From contig KE159574.1 in the NCBI GenBank assembly GCA_000403255.2, forward strand, positions 15,182 through 79,181: a DNA stretch of 64,000 nucleotides, in the 5' to 3' direction. The notes below the pieces were generated by a model. The model was not told the DNA's origin. It saw only the letters and a program-made list of their open reading frames with translations, and searched no databases. Shown in pieces: positions 43,685-53,018 of the stretch. Positions within the stretch are counted from its first letter, which is position 1; each line of letters begins with the position of its first letter. A program made the position numbers and the translations under genes. This DNA is from Lachnospiraceae bacterium 3-1. GTDB taxonomy: Bacteria; Bacillota; Clostridia; Lachnospirales; Lachnospiraceae.

Positions 43685-44413
43685 ATGTTAAATATTTTTA
43701 TATGTGATGATGAAACAGGGACATGTGAGGAATTAAGAGAGATTCTGGAGAGATATGCATCAGTAAATAAAATGCGCTATAATATAAAGATTTTCTATAC
43801 AGGAACAGCCCTATTAGAATATTTAATGGAAAGGGGCAGGGCTGACATTCTCTTTCTTGATATTTCCCTGCCTGGAATAGACGGAATTAATGTCGGAAAA
43901 TTAATCAGGGATAAAATAGGTGATGAACAAACGATAATTGTGTATATTTCATCAAATAAATCTTATGCATTGGACTTATTTCAAAACCGTCCGTTTGATT
44001 TTATAATAATACCGATAAAAGAAGAGGTGATTTATTCCCTCATGGAAAAAATAGTCCGGTTCCGGGGAAAAAGGGTTGTTTGTCTGGAATTTCAAAATAA
44101 AGGGAGAATATATCAGATACCATATAGTGATATTCTTTATCTGCAGAGTGAAAAAAGGAAAATCAGGGTGGTGACGGTAAAAGGAATAAAAGAATATTAT
44201 GGGAAATTAAGTGAAGTTGAAATAACGCTGCCCTCTGATATTTTTTTAAAAATACATAAATCGTATATTGTTAATTCATATTTTGTAGAAGAATATGCGT
44301 ATGAACAAATTACAATGGTTGATGGCAGCGTGCTTAATGTCAGCCAAACACAAAGGCCATCTGTGAGAAAGAAAATTTTGGAACATGAAAGGAATAGAAA
44401 AAATGGGTGTTGA
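43685..44413 (+). CDS. LytTR response regulator (AgrA-like)
   Basis: The product is 242 residues. The start at 43685 is preferred because of CGGGAGGGG and because the receiver domain then begins normally (MLNIFICDDE). The receiver has the acidic pair DDE (9-11) and the phospho-acceptor Asp in ILFLDISLPG (about 58). The LytTR DNA-binding domain fills about 140-235 (YLQSEKRKIRVVTVKG, IHKSYIVNSYFVEEY). It overlaps the kinase gene and should bind the direct repeats at 45690-45724 upstream of agrD. Confidence 0.9.
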   Translation: MLNIFICDDETGTCEELREILERYASVNKMRYNIKIFYTGTALLEYLMERGRADILFLDISLPGIDGINVGKLIRDKIGDEQTIIVYISSNKSYALDLFQNRPFDFIIIPIKEEVIYSLMEKIVRFRGKRVVCLEFQNKGRIYQIPYSDILYLQSEKRKIRVVTVKGIKEYYGKLSEVEITLPSDIFLKIHKSYIVNSYFVEEYAYEQITMVDGSVLNVSQTQRPSVRKKILEHERNRKNGC

Positions 44414-45671
44414 GGGGATATCGTTAAGCGTAGTGGCCAATGCCATTCGAATTGCTGCTATCAAAAGGCTAATTGATGTATTTATAGATAAAAAAGCTTG
44501 CATTTGGAAATACCATTGGATATTGTATATTGCTTTTTGGGGAATCACTAGTGTCATTTACCACTTGTTTTACTTTCCGCCTTTCAATTTTTTATGCAAT
44601 ATTTTGGGGTTTATCTTGATACTTTTTCCATATAAGATAAAAACATCAAGAAAGATGCTTACAGCATTTTTGATTTATGGAATCAATGTTTTAGTTGACA
44701 GTATTGCTGTATTTGCTTTTACGAAATATCAATTTGGAAATCCAGTGAATCCCCTACAGGAATATGTTGTGGGTTTGGTGATGTTTCTGGTTACGATAGT
44801 TATGGAGAGGATGGTAAGGGTGCAAAAAGATTTCGTGCTCCCCCTTAGTTACCAGGCTTCCCTGGGGATCGTTCCCATTATAAGCATAGGAATCATTTTT
44901 TTTGTGGCAAAGCTGGGAACTCAGATCAGGAGTGTTATTATTTTTACAGCAACAGGACTGTTGATTATTAATATTCTGAATATATACATCTATCAATCAT
45001 TGATTCAATTTTATGCCGCCTACATGGACAGAAAAATGCAGGAACAAATGATTCAGATATATGCCCATGAATTAGAGGTAATACAAGATACGAAAAAAAG
45101 TGAAAAAATTTTATGGCATGATATGAAACATCATATGATTGAATTGAAAACACTGTTAAAAGAAGAAAAGATTTTAGAAGCCCAGAAGTATGTAAAAGAT
45201 ATGGAGCAGTTTATAGTAAATTCTGATGAGTCAGTTGCCACAGGGAACCAGGAAGTGGATGGCATTTTGGATTATATGCTGAAAAATGCAAACCGGGATT
45301 TAAAAGAAGTGAAGGCACAGATAAATATACCAGAGGGAATGTTTCATGGAAATTTTAAAATATGTACAATTTTAGGGAATCTGCTGGATAATGCAATCAG
45401 GGAAGCAAAAAAATCGGAGCGCAAGTATCTATGTGTTGAAATATATACAAAGGCAGGAATTTTGTTTCTGTTTATAGAAAATAGTTATTCCGGTAATGTC
45501 ATGAAACGAAGAGATAAGTTTAAAACAACGCAGAAAGATGGGGATTTCCATGGAATAGGGTTGGAAAATGTCAGGAAAATGATAGATATGTGTGGTGGGG
45601 AAATTAATATAAATTATACAGATGATACTTTTAAAGTGGAAGCGTTGTTGTATATAGAAGCTGTGAAATAG
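44403..45671 (+). CDS. GHKL sensor histidine kinase (AgrC-like)
   Basis: The product is 422 residues from ATG 44403 (AAAGGA site), or 428 from ATG 44385. About six membrane helices fill residues 1-200, followed by the phospho-acceptor region LWHDMKHHMIEL and a GHKL ATPase: GNLLDNAIREAKKS (N box) and GIGLENVRKMIDMCGG (G box). This is the AgrC layout: a membrane sensor for a cyclic peptide signalling to a LytTR regulator. The AgrD-like gene 160 bases downstream is the likely ligand source. Confidence 0.9.
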   Translation: MGVEGISLSVVANAIRIAAIKRLIDVFIDKKACIWKYHWILYIAFWGITSVIYHLFYFPPFNFLCNILGFILILFPYKIKTSRKMLTAFLIYGINVLVDSIAVFAFTKYQFGNPVNPLQEYVVGLVMFLVTIVMERMVRVQKDFVLPLSYQASLGIVPIISIGIIFFVAKLGTQIRSVIIFTATGLLIINILNIYIYQSLIQFYAAYMDRKMQEQMIQIYAHELEVIQDTKKSEKILWHDMKHHMIELKTLLKEEKILEAQKYVKDMEQFIVNSDESVATGNQEVDGILDYMLKNANRDLKEVKAQINIPEGMFHGNFKICTILGNLLDNAIREAKKSERKYLCVEIYTKAGILFLFIENSYSGNVMKRRDKFKTTQKDGDFHGIGLENVRKMIDMCGGEININYTDDTFKVEALLYIEAVK

Positions 45672-45689
45672 TGACTTATCTAAAATACA

Positions 45690-45724
45690 TGATTTATTAC
45701 ATAAACATAGTTGATTTATTACAT
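45690..45724. promoter_or_regulatory. LytTR-type direct repeat operator
   Basis: TGATTTATTACAT occurs twice, perfectly, with a 22-base period (two helical turns), at 45690-45702 and 45712-45724. LytTR regulators typically bind such paired direct repeats. It lies 28 bases before a TATAAT at 45752. Confidence 0.65.
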
Positions 45725-45750
45725 TTGGAAAAATATGAAAAAGTTTTATG

Positions 45751-45774
45751 GTATAATATTTCCAAATATTATAC
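45751..45774. promoter_or_regulatory. Palindrome overlapping the agrD -10 box
   Basis: GTATAATATTT and its exact complement AAATATTATAC are separated by CC. The left arm contains the TATAAT likely used as -10, so a protein bound here would block the promoter, or the transcript start could fold. Confidence 0.5.
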
Positions 45775-45828
45775 TGTCTGAAGCGGTTATAGCATGATTC
45801 TACCAAAAATGTCCAGGAGGTATGTGGG

Positions 45829-45954
45829 ATGAAAGAGAAAACGTGGAAAAAAGCAGTAGTTTGTCTGGTGCAGAAGGTTGCAGAAAGAGAAGCAAATGTA
45901 GGATGTACATTTTGGAGTCATCAGCGCAAACAACCGGATGCAGTAAGAAGTTAA
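45829..45954 (+). CDS. agrD: AgrD-like cyclic autoinducer precursor
   Basis: ATG follows CCAGGAGG with ideal spacing. The 41-residue product has the AgrD layout: an amphipathic Lys-rich leader (about 1-18), a core with Cys, GCTFWSHQ (about 24-31), and the recognition tail KQPDAV. As read it ends VRS. One extra A in the AA at 45945-45946 would change the end to VKKLRKF and a stop at 45965, the usual ending of such peptides in Clostridia. The mature signal would be a thiolactone ring closed on the Cys and sensed by the upstream kinase. Family assignment is by motif pattern. Confidence 0.7.
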   Translation: MKEKTWKKAVVCLVQKVAEREANVGCTFWSHQRKQPDAVRS

Positions 45955-45983
45955 GAAAATTTTGATGTTTTGAGGAATGACTT

Positions 45984-46228
45984 TTGGAAGAAATAATAGA
46001 AAATATTTCCGAAAAAATCGTGGGTATTATTTACTGTGAAAGCCAGGAGATGGAAATAATTATATATGGAGTGCATCAGACGATAGTTATGATGTTGAAT
46101 ATTTTGTTTGCAGTAATAAGCGGTATTATCTGAAATGAGCGATTGTTTATGGCATGTGTTTAACAGCGGTATTGCTGATGGCAGGAAAAATGAAATATAG
46201 GACATTACCTGCCATAGAAAAGCTCTAA
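45984..46228 (+). pseudogene. AgrB-like peptide-processing membrane protease, degenerate
   Basis: From TTG 45984 the frame reads ISEKIVGIIYCESQEMEIIIYGVHQTI followed by a membrane helix. This is the N-terminus expected for AgrB. TGA interrupts at about 46133, and the C-terminal part (LTAVLLMAGKMKYRTLPAIEKL) is in another frame. The middle, with the catalytic His and Cys, is missing. It cannot process the neighbouring AgrD peptide, so another AgrB would be needed. Confidence 0.6.
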
Positions 46229-46314
46229 AAATGTTCAGATCCCATGGCCATATGCAATTAACGTTATAAAAGGCCATTTCGGGAAATTCTGATGTTAAGA
46301 TTTGTGAGGCAACA

Positions 46315-47526
46315 ATGTACAGAATAAAATATATGATGAGAAATAAAGAAAGAAGCTTGTTACTGGCGTTTATCTCTTTTATATTCGTTAGTTTTGTCTT
46401 CTTATATATTGACAGTATCGAAAGAAATTACAGGGCTTTGGAAGACCTGGGAAAGCAGATGCCTGTATCCATATGCCTAACGGATGTGAGTGGGATACGG
46501 CAGCAGGGGCTGCGGATTAGGGAAGAGACAGTGGATAGGCTTGGGCAATTAGATGTGAAGGATAAGGTGCTGACGGCGGAAAGTTATGGAAATGTAAGCG
46601 CTAACGGCCAGGATGGAAAGAAAATAAGCGTGTTCCTGACAGCTTCCAATGATGCATCTGCGTTCCTTTTGGAGCCGGAGAGCCTTTCTGTCGGTATGGA
46701 AGAATTTCAGGAATTATTATCCGGGGATGATGGGAAGTGCCTGATGAGCAAAGAGTATGCCAAGGAGCGGGGGCTGGACTGCCAGAAAGGGGACACCCTG
46801 GAGCTGAACCTCTACAGCGGAAAGTATAATGAAATCGGGCAGGTGGATGGGTTTGAAAAAGTTATTTCCACACAGATAGAAATAGGCGGGTTTTTCCAAG
46901 GCCAGGTATATGACAGCATTGCTGCAAAAGAGCCGAATGTCATCTGCCCGGTGGAATGGCTGCGGAGCCAGTATGCAGAGGCGGGGAAACAATTTTATTT
47001 TTCTTCAGTGAGAGGGACAGTTGGAAATCCACTGCAGTTAAATGATTGGAAGGCCAAGGCAAAGAAACTGGCTTTTGCACCCGTGAACTCTCAGCAACCG
47101 GAAGACATTTCCCGGATTGCTCTGTCCGTGGACGACAGGAATTACATCCAGACAGCCTCTAAAATCAGGAAAAATATGGAGATTCTTAAGGTGTTCATGG
47201 TTCCGGTTTTTGTGTTGCTTGTCTTTTTGGAAGCCCTGGTTTTCTTTTTATCCATCCATAACCAGAAGAGGGAGATGTTTCTGATGAGGTGCTTAGGGAT
47301 AAAAAGGTTTGAAATCATCTTGCAGCTACTACTGGAAGGAAGCCTGCTGGCGACGATTGGAAGCGTTACAGCTATGGTTGTATTGCTCTGCGCCGGCTAT
47401 GGGTTCCCAGCTGGAACCTGGGTGAAGGTGTTCCTTTCTTTTCTGGTAGTCCAGCTAGTAGGATCGCTTTTTTCGGCCATTGTATCCTGCGGAAGAAATG
47501 TGATGCATATTGGGAAAACTTATTAA
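46315..47526 (+). CDS. ABC transporter permease, FtsX/MacB type
   Basis: The product is 403 residues. One N-terminal helix (about 16-35), a large outside domain (about 40-285) and three C-terminal helices form the FtsX-like layout. MRCLGIKRFEIILQLLLEG is the usual coupling segment. With the ATPase at 47605 it probably exports the peptide made by this cluster or gives immunity. It lies directly upstream of that ATPase (79-base gap). Confidence 0.8.
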   Translation: MYRIKYMMRNKERSLLLAFISFIFVSFVFLYIDSIERNYRALEDLGKQMPVSICLTDVSGIRQQGLRIREETVDRLGQLDVKDKVLTAESYGNVSANGQDGKKISVFLTASNDASAFLLEPESLSVGMEEFQELLSGDDGKCLMSKEYAKERGLDCQKGDTLELNLYSGKYNEIGQVDGFEKVISTQIEIGGFFQGQVYDSIAAKEPNVICPVEWLRSQYAEAGKQFYFSSVRGTVGNPLQLNDWKAKAKKLAFAPVNSQQPEDISRIALSVDDRNYIQTASKIRKNMEILKVFMVPVFVLLVFLEALVFFLSIHNQKREMFLMRCLGIKRFEIILQLLLEGSLLATIGSVTAMVVLLCAGYGFPAGTWVKVFLSFLVVQLVGSLFSAIVSCGRNVMHIGKTY

Positions 47527-47604
47527 GGCTTAAGGATATTTTTTTGCGCAAAATTAAGGCATGCAGAAATTGAATCTGGAACATGCCAGGGAAGAAGGTT
47601 GGAA

Positions 47605-48309
47605 ATGAACAGGATAAAAATAGAGAATGTAAGCTATCGCTATCAAAGCCGTTATCAGACTACATATGTGCTGAAGGAAGTGAATGCCCAGTTTCATTCT
47701 GGGCAATTCTGTGTGATTGAAGGAAAATCAGGAAGCGGAAAAACCACAATGCTTTCTCTACTGGCAGGCCTTGACCTGCCTTCGGCGGGGACGATTTATC
47801 TGGACGGAAAAAGCTATCAGGAACTAGACAGAGATGAACTCAGAAGAAAACATCTGTCTATTATTTTCCAGAATTATAACTTATTTCCCATGCTCACCGT
47901 GCAGGAAAATATTGCTTATCCTTTTGGGCTTACTGGGCAGAAAAAGGGGAATTGGAAAGAGCGGGTCAATGAAATCTTAGAGGGTGTGGGATTAGACAAA
48001 ACGATGTTGAAAAAATATCCAGGCATGTTAAGCGGTGGGGAGCAGCAGCGGGTGGCAATCGCCCGAACCATAGCATCAGGGGCGCCAATTATCCTGGCGG
48101 ATGAGCCGACAGGGAACTTGGACACAGCAAACAGTAGGCGGATTGTAGAGAACTTGGAGAGGCTTTCTCATGAAGACGGCCGATGTGTTATCCTTGTTAC
48201 CCATGACCCGGACATTGCCCAGCGAGCAGATGTGTTGTATCGGATGAACGACGGACAGATGATAGAGAAACAGGATCGTACGTGTGGGGAACAGAGTATA
48301 GAGAAATAG
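47605..48309 (+). CDS. ABC transporter ATPase (MacB/LolD type)
   Basis: The product is 234 residues; the ATG at 47605 is used rather than the TTG at 47599. Walker A GKSGSGKTTM, signature LSGGEQQRVAIARTIA, Walker B IILADEPTGNLD and the switch His (VTHDPD) are all intact. It powers the FtsX-type permeases on either side of the maturation genes. Length and motifs are complete. Confidence 0.93.
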   Translation: MNRIKIENVSYRYQSRYQTTYVLKEVNAQFHSGQFCVIEGKSGSGKTTMLSLLAGLDLPSAGTIYLDGKSYQELDRDELRRKHLSIIFQNYNLFPMLTVQENIAYPFGLTGQKKGNWKERVNEILEGVGLDKTMLKKYPGMLSGGEQQRVAIARTIASGAPIILADEPTGNLDTANSRRIVENLERLSHEDGRCVILVTHDPDIAQRADVLYRMNDGQMIEKQDRTCGEQSIEK

Positions 48310-48368
48310 AACTTTATGGATGGAAAGACGGCACAAAAAAGCAGGAACAAAATTGGAGGGGAATAAGG

Positions 48369-49793
48369 ATGAAACCATTGATTTATCCGGTAAAGACACC
48401 GTTTGGGTATTATTTTTATGAAACACAAAGGAATGAGATTATAGTAGTCAATGAAGAACTTTATGAGAGGATTGTAAATTGGGATTCAGAAGAAGCAGAG
48501 GATGCACAGACTAAGAGAGAGGTAGATCATGAAGTAAAAGAATTGAAAGAACTTGGATATTTAAATGAGCCGTATATTGAGAAACTTGAGCATCCAGCAA
48601 CAAAATATCTGGATATTATGTTGGAAAGGAAAGTTAGCAAGATATTGCTTCAGCTTACACAGAGATGTAATTTGCGCTGCCAATATTGTGTGTATTCAGA
48701 AGAAAAAAATTTAGGGACAAGGACTCACTCAAATAAAGACATGAGTTATGAGACGGCAAAACAGGCTATTGATTTTTATATGGAGCATTCGGTAGATTGT
48801 GATGAAAAAGGAATTGGATTCTATGGCGGAGAACCGCTTCTACAGTTTGATTTAATCAAAAAGATTATTACATACTGCAATGAAGTTTTTCGGGGTCATA
48901 AAATCATTTATTCTATTACAACTAACGGGACATTGCTGACGGATGAAATTATAGATTTTCTGGTAAAAAATCAGGTCTATCTTACGGTCAGCTTAGACGG
49001 GCCAAAAGATATTCATGATAAGAACAGAAAGTTCGCAAATGGTATAGGCTCTTATGACATGGTAACTAGGAATTTGGAGAGACTGAAACATAAATGTGAG
49101 GATAAAATGAAGTGTGCAGTCAATATGGTTGTTGATCCAGACAACAGCTACCAGGAAATTTCTAATTTTTTTCATGAACCGATTTTGAAAGATATTGATG
49201 TAAGGTGGAATTTAGTGGAGGAAGAAAACGACATAAAAAGCGTAGGTGAACAATTTGTGTCAACTTATGAGTACCGTACATTTTTAGGATATGTCAGATA
49301 TTTTAGAGAAAAGAACTTTGATGCGCCGGATGGGTTAGTAAAAGGAGAGTTTGAAGATCGGGCGACTGAAGATTTTCATTTTCAGCCATTTTTTCTACCA
49401 GGCGTCTCGGTTCCAGGAGGCCCTTGTATACCAGGAAAAGTGAGACCGTTGGTGGATTGTGATGGAAGATTATTTCCATGTGAAAGAGTCAGTGAGACGT
49501 CCTCCTGTACCAATATAGGCAGTCTCAATGAAGGTTTTGACATTGAAAAAGTTAGTAGATTTTTGAATATTTCACAGATTACAGAGGAATGCAGAAATTG
49601 TTGGGCTTTTGTACTATGTTCTGTTTGTGCCAAACATGCTGTGGATGGGAACATATTATGTGCAAACATGAAAAGGAAGCAGTGTGCAGGAGCCAGAGAA
49701 AATGCCTGGAAGCAGATCATGAGCCGAATTTTGTTATATGAAAATATGGTGCATGAGAAGAATATGCGTAAGATTAAGGAGGGGATTTTTTGA
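48369..49793 (+). CDS. Radical SAM/SPASM maturase of a Cys-rich peptide (CcpM-like)
   Basis: The product is 474 residues. The ATG at 48369 follows GGAGGGGAATAAGG. The radical SAM cluster site is CNLRCQYC (Cys100, 104, 107), followed by GFYGGEPLL and SLDGP. A C-terminal SPASM domain has CIPG...VDCDGRLFPCERV...CRNCW...CSVC, binding two more Fe-S clusters. The N-terminal part is a small peptide-recognition domain. This is the architecture of the CcpM family that modifies Clo7bot-type Cys-rich peptides, probably by thioether formation. The precursor is encoded 1 kb downstream. Confidence 0.88.
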   Translation: MKPLIYPVKTPFGYYFYETQRNEIIVVNEELYERIVNWDSEEAEDAQTKREVDHEVKELKELGYLNEPYIEKLEHPATKYLDIMLERKVSKILLQLTQRCNLRCQYCVYSEEKNLGTRTHSNKDMSYETAKQAIDFYMEHSVDCDEKGIGFYGGEPLLQFDLIKKIITYCNEVFRGHKIIYSITTNGTLLTDEIIDFLVKNQVYLTVSLDGPKDIHDKNRKFANGIGSYDMVTRNLERLKHKCEDKMKCAVNMVVDPDNSYQEISNFFHEPILKDIDVRWNLVEEENDIKSVGEQFVSTYEYRTFLGYVRYFREKNFDAPDGLVKGEFEDRATEDFHFQPFFLPGVSVPGGPCIPGKVRPLVDCDGRLFPCERVSETSSCTNIGSLNEGFDIEKVSRFLNISQITEECRNCWAFVLCSVCAKHAVDGNILCANMKRKQCAGARENAWKQIMSRILLYENMVHEKNMRKIKEGIF

Positions 49794-50484
49794 AAAAAGA
49801 GAGAGCCTGTATTGTGCCGTTTTCGAAGAAGGAAATTCCGATCTTGAATTACATGCCTGATAAATATGAGATTTCATCTATTATTTCAGTGGGGATGGAG
49901 TTAGAGGGAAAAGAGATTTCCTTTTTAACAAACCGTAAAAAATTAGGATTTACTGCTACGGTAGATTGGAATAAGGGAGTCAGAGAATGTGACATAGTAA
50001 TAATTACTGATATGGGTATGACAAGAGAAAGATGTCTGGACACTTTAATTTATGAAATCATTGATCAGGCATTATGTGAAAGAAAAAAAGTAATTTGTTT
50101 TGCAGAACTGGAGGAATACAGGCAGCAGACATATAAAACTTTAGCCCAAAAGATAGGAATACCATTTACATACGTTTATGAACCTTATGAAGTGCAGGCG
50201 ATAACAAGGTTTGAAAAAATAAGTTTTAAAACGCCGATTGTATTTCTGGGAGAAATGACACAGGAATGCGATGGATATGAGATTGTTTTGAAGTTGGTCG
50301 AAAGGCTAAAAAAGGATGGAATCAGAAGTTATATGTACCTATAGGTAATGTCGAAGAAGAAGCTAGGCTGTTACGGGAACAATCAGGAGAATCGGTTTAT
50401 CAGCTACTTGGTGAAGAGGACTTTGAATTGTTCTATCAAGGCTTAAAAAAGGAACTATTTAGTTTCTCATATGGGAGGATATAG
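49790..50484 (+). CDS. TIGR04066-like peptide maturation protein, frameshifted near the C-terminus
   Basis: As read the frame gives 184 residues ending at 50344. One base is missing in the A6 run at 50308-50313. Adding an A continues the protein as KKGWNQKLYVPIGNVEEEARLLREQ...SFSYGRI to TAG at 50484, an expected length of about 231. The sequence (VPFSKKEIPILNYMPDKYEI...DIVIITDMGMT) matches my memory of the TIGR04066 family in natural-product peptide clusters of Clostridia; the reaction is unknown. It overlaps the radical SAM gene by 4 bases. Confidence 0.75.
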
Positions 50485-50486
50485 TG

Positions 50487-50753
50487 ATGTCAGAAGGATA
50501 CGCTATGGAAAGCATTATAGAAGAAATTTGCCAGATGTTAGGTAAAGATTTTAATGTAAAGGATGAAATTACAGAAGATAAGCAAAAACTTCCATTGACT
50601 TCATTTTTCTTTGGTTTGAATGCAGCCCAGTTATACCAGCTTTTAATGGCAGTGGAAGAAAAATATAATATCTATTTTGCAGTTTCTGAGATAGAGAAGA
50701 ATGGTTTTGGGACAGTGGAAGAAATTGCCAGATTGGTTCATTTGAATTTATAG
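50487..50753 (+). CDS. Acyl-carrier-related protein of the peptide cluster
   Basis: The product is 88 residues. It has an acyl-carrier-protein-like helix pattern (LTSFFFGLNAAQLYQLLMAVEEKYNI) but the DSL motif with its attachment Ser is not present. Such small ACP-related proteins accompany TIGR04066-like and radical SAM genes in these clusters. It may act as a scaffold or peptide carrier without phosphopantetheine. GGGAGGATATAGTG provides the ribosome site. Confidence 0.75.
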   Translation: MSEGYAMESIIEEICQMLGKDFNVKDEITEDKQKLPLTSFFFGLNAAQLYQLLMAVEEKYNIYFAVSEIEKNGFGTVEEIARLVHLNL

Positions 50754-50798
50754 ATACATATTATGTTAAACATAGGCTTTGTGAAGGAAGGAGAATAT

Positions 50799-50990
50799 AT
50801 GAGAAAATTGAAAAAAATGGATACACAGGTAGGGCAAACGGTTTATTCTTTTAAGTGTCCTTGTGGAAGTTGTGCAGTAAAATGTTATTGTGAAGTGTAT
50901 AATGTTACGGAAGGGGTACAAACCAGAATTAATGGGGGACATCAGTATAATGTATCACATGGAGGCTCGGCGATAGGAGGAGCCGGCTGA
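50799..50990 (+). CDS. Cys-rich peptide precursor (Clo7bot/CLI_3235-like)
   Basis: The product is 63 residues; the ATG at 50799 follows AAGGAAGGAG. A leader of about 18 residues (LKKMDTQVGQTVYSF) is followed by a core with five Cys in 12 residues (20, 22, 25, 29, 31) and a Gly-rich tail ending GGSAIGGAG. It is the likely substrate of the radical SAM enzyme. It could be a bacteriocin or a signal; the nearby agr genes would fit population control. The only good small precursor candidate in the cluster. Confidence 0.82.
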   Translation: MRKLKKMDTQVGQTVYSFKCPCGSCAVKCYCEVYNVTEGVQTRINGGHQYNVSHGGSAIGGAG

Positions 50991-51092
50991 TGGAATTTTA
51001 GATTAGCATTTCTAAAAATATAGAAACTTTATTAAGATAATTATTGTTTAATCAAATTTTCTGTTCAATAAGTTTATGTTTAATGTATGTGG

Positions 51093-51143
51093 ACTGCTCA
51101 GTCTTCATAGGAAAATAAAAGATAGACTATGGGGCTGAGCAGT
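51093..51143 (+). terminator. Stem-loop after the peptide precursor
   Basis: ACTGCTCAG pairs exactly with CTGAGCAGT, with partial pairing inside. There is no long T run, so it may only attenuate, letting the precursor be made in excess over the permease. Confidence 0.55.
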
Positions 51144-51192
51144 AATTATTACGATATAATGTAAAAAACTGACAGAAAAATGTTGGGTGATT

Positions 51193-53018
51193 ATGGTAAA
51201 TAAAAATAATTGTATAGTAAACAGTTTTAAGCATCTGTTTCGGAAAAAGTGGATGTGTATTTTGTTTTTTTGTATTATCATGTTAAGCACTGTTTTTTTT
51301 TCATTAGGGTGTAGCCTGTGGATGGGGGTTCAGGAGTCCCTAAAACGTATGGAAGTTGATTTTACTACTATAGGGACTGTGACGCAGAAGCCAGACAACA
51401 TGATAATGGAAGAAACCTGGGATGCAGAATTACAGAAATATAAGGTAAGGGAAAGATCAAATTATACATCAATATTAAATGCGAATATTATAAATAGTCT
51501 TGACATTGCGTATATAGACAAACTGGAGCAAAGACCATTTTACGGAGCCATTTCTCCTGGCCTTATTTCCGAAGGATCAAAGGATGAGGGATTTTCTACT
51601 GCATCTTTAATTGAATTTTCACCTTCTAAAGATTGTATCCCTAATTCTCCTGTAGAAGTTAAAGTAGAAAATGTTTATTGGGGAGATGGGGAACCTTCTA
51701 TGGTGGGGGAAACGGTTCTATTTTGTGATCATAACAGGAAAGAAACAGAATCTTTAGAGGCTGGGAAAAGATATATTGCATTTACAATGGTAAATTTTTC
51801 TGACAGTCGTATGGGTGAAAGGTATTTCCAGGAATATGTTCCAGAAACAATTTTTAAGGATGGTTCTATGTCGTCGTTGTGGAGTGAAATAGGTGAAGAT
51901 TTTTGGAATACGGATGAAGGTGTTGTATGGCAAAATTTTATTGATGAATTGGCGAAATTATCATTTGAAGCGGTGCCAGTTACGCCTACAAGAGATACTG
52001 AGCTTTTAAGTCCTTTTCACGACGGGCGGGCCTCCATTGTGGAAGGTGAAAATATCAGTCGTGACGAGTATAAGAATGGGTCAAATGTGTGCCTGGTTCC
52101 TCAGTCTTTTGCACAGTTAAATAATCTTGAAGTGGGGGATGACATCAAATTACAGTTATATTTTACGGATTATAAATATTCAACAGTAGCAGTAACTTCA
52201 AGTGGGGGAATGTTTCGGACAGATATTTTAACCCCGGAAGGGAAAAAAATGATGTTTTCTTTGAATCAGATTATACCATTAAAGGAATTTATTTTAGTAG
52301 TTTTACAGGAATGGATTTATATGAGCTTGTAACAAACGAAATTATTATTCCCAGTGCATCCGTTCCAGAAGAGGATGTAAGGAATATCATCGCGGAAGGC
52401 CCCATGCAGGGCTATAATGCTTCCTTCCAGATAGAGAATGGCGGAATCAATGATTTTTATAAGGAGTTCTATAAACTGCCAGAATCTTCTCTGTTGGAAG
52501 TGACTTTTGATGACAAAGGGTATGAGCGGTTTGCTTCCCAGATGAACAACCTGCAGATGATAGCAATCATCATATTTTTGGTAGGTTTTGTGTCTGTGAT
52601 TGCGAGCAGCGCATTTCTGTTGTATTCAGCTATTATCAGACAGAGAAGACGCACTGCTATTGAACGGGCGTTTGGGATGACCCGGAGAGAATGTCGGACA
52701 TCATTGCTAATGGGGATTATGGTATTGGCAGTCATTGCTTCCGTAGCAGGGGGAATCGTCGGAGGCATCGCCAATAAAAAAATGCTTAGCGCGGTATCCC
52801 TGGAAGAAGATTATTTCAGCCCCATGTATTCTAAAGGGATTGCAGCGAATGAAGATGAGAAAATATTTGTGGCCGTTAGCCAGGATATTGTAAGGAAAAG
52901 CATTGTTTTGGCAGTAGGTGTGGAAGTAGCTGGCATATTTGCAATGTCCCTGTTTTTGATAGAAAGAAATTTAAAAATAAATCCAATTTACTTACTGGGA
53001 GTGAGGGAAGATGAATAG
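51193..53018 (+). CDS. ABC transporter permease, FtsX type, split by a single-base loss
   Basis: The first frame (51193-52332) holds the N-terminal helix and outside domain. The second, from about 52245 to 53018, holds the remainder, with three C-terminal helices (VGFVSVIASSAFLLYSAI and following). The phase changes at the GGGAAAAAAA run 52240-52249, where one more base gives a continuous protein of about 608 residues (...FFESDYTIKGIYFSSFTGMDLYELV...). Either a sequencing error or a recent mutation. It probably works with the ATPase at 47605. Confidence 0.7.
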
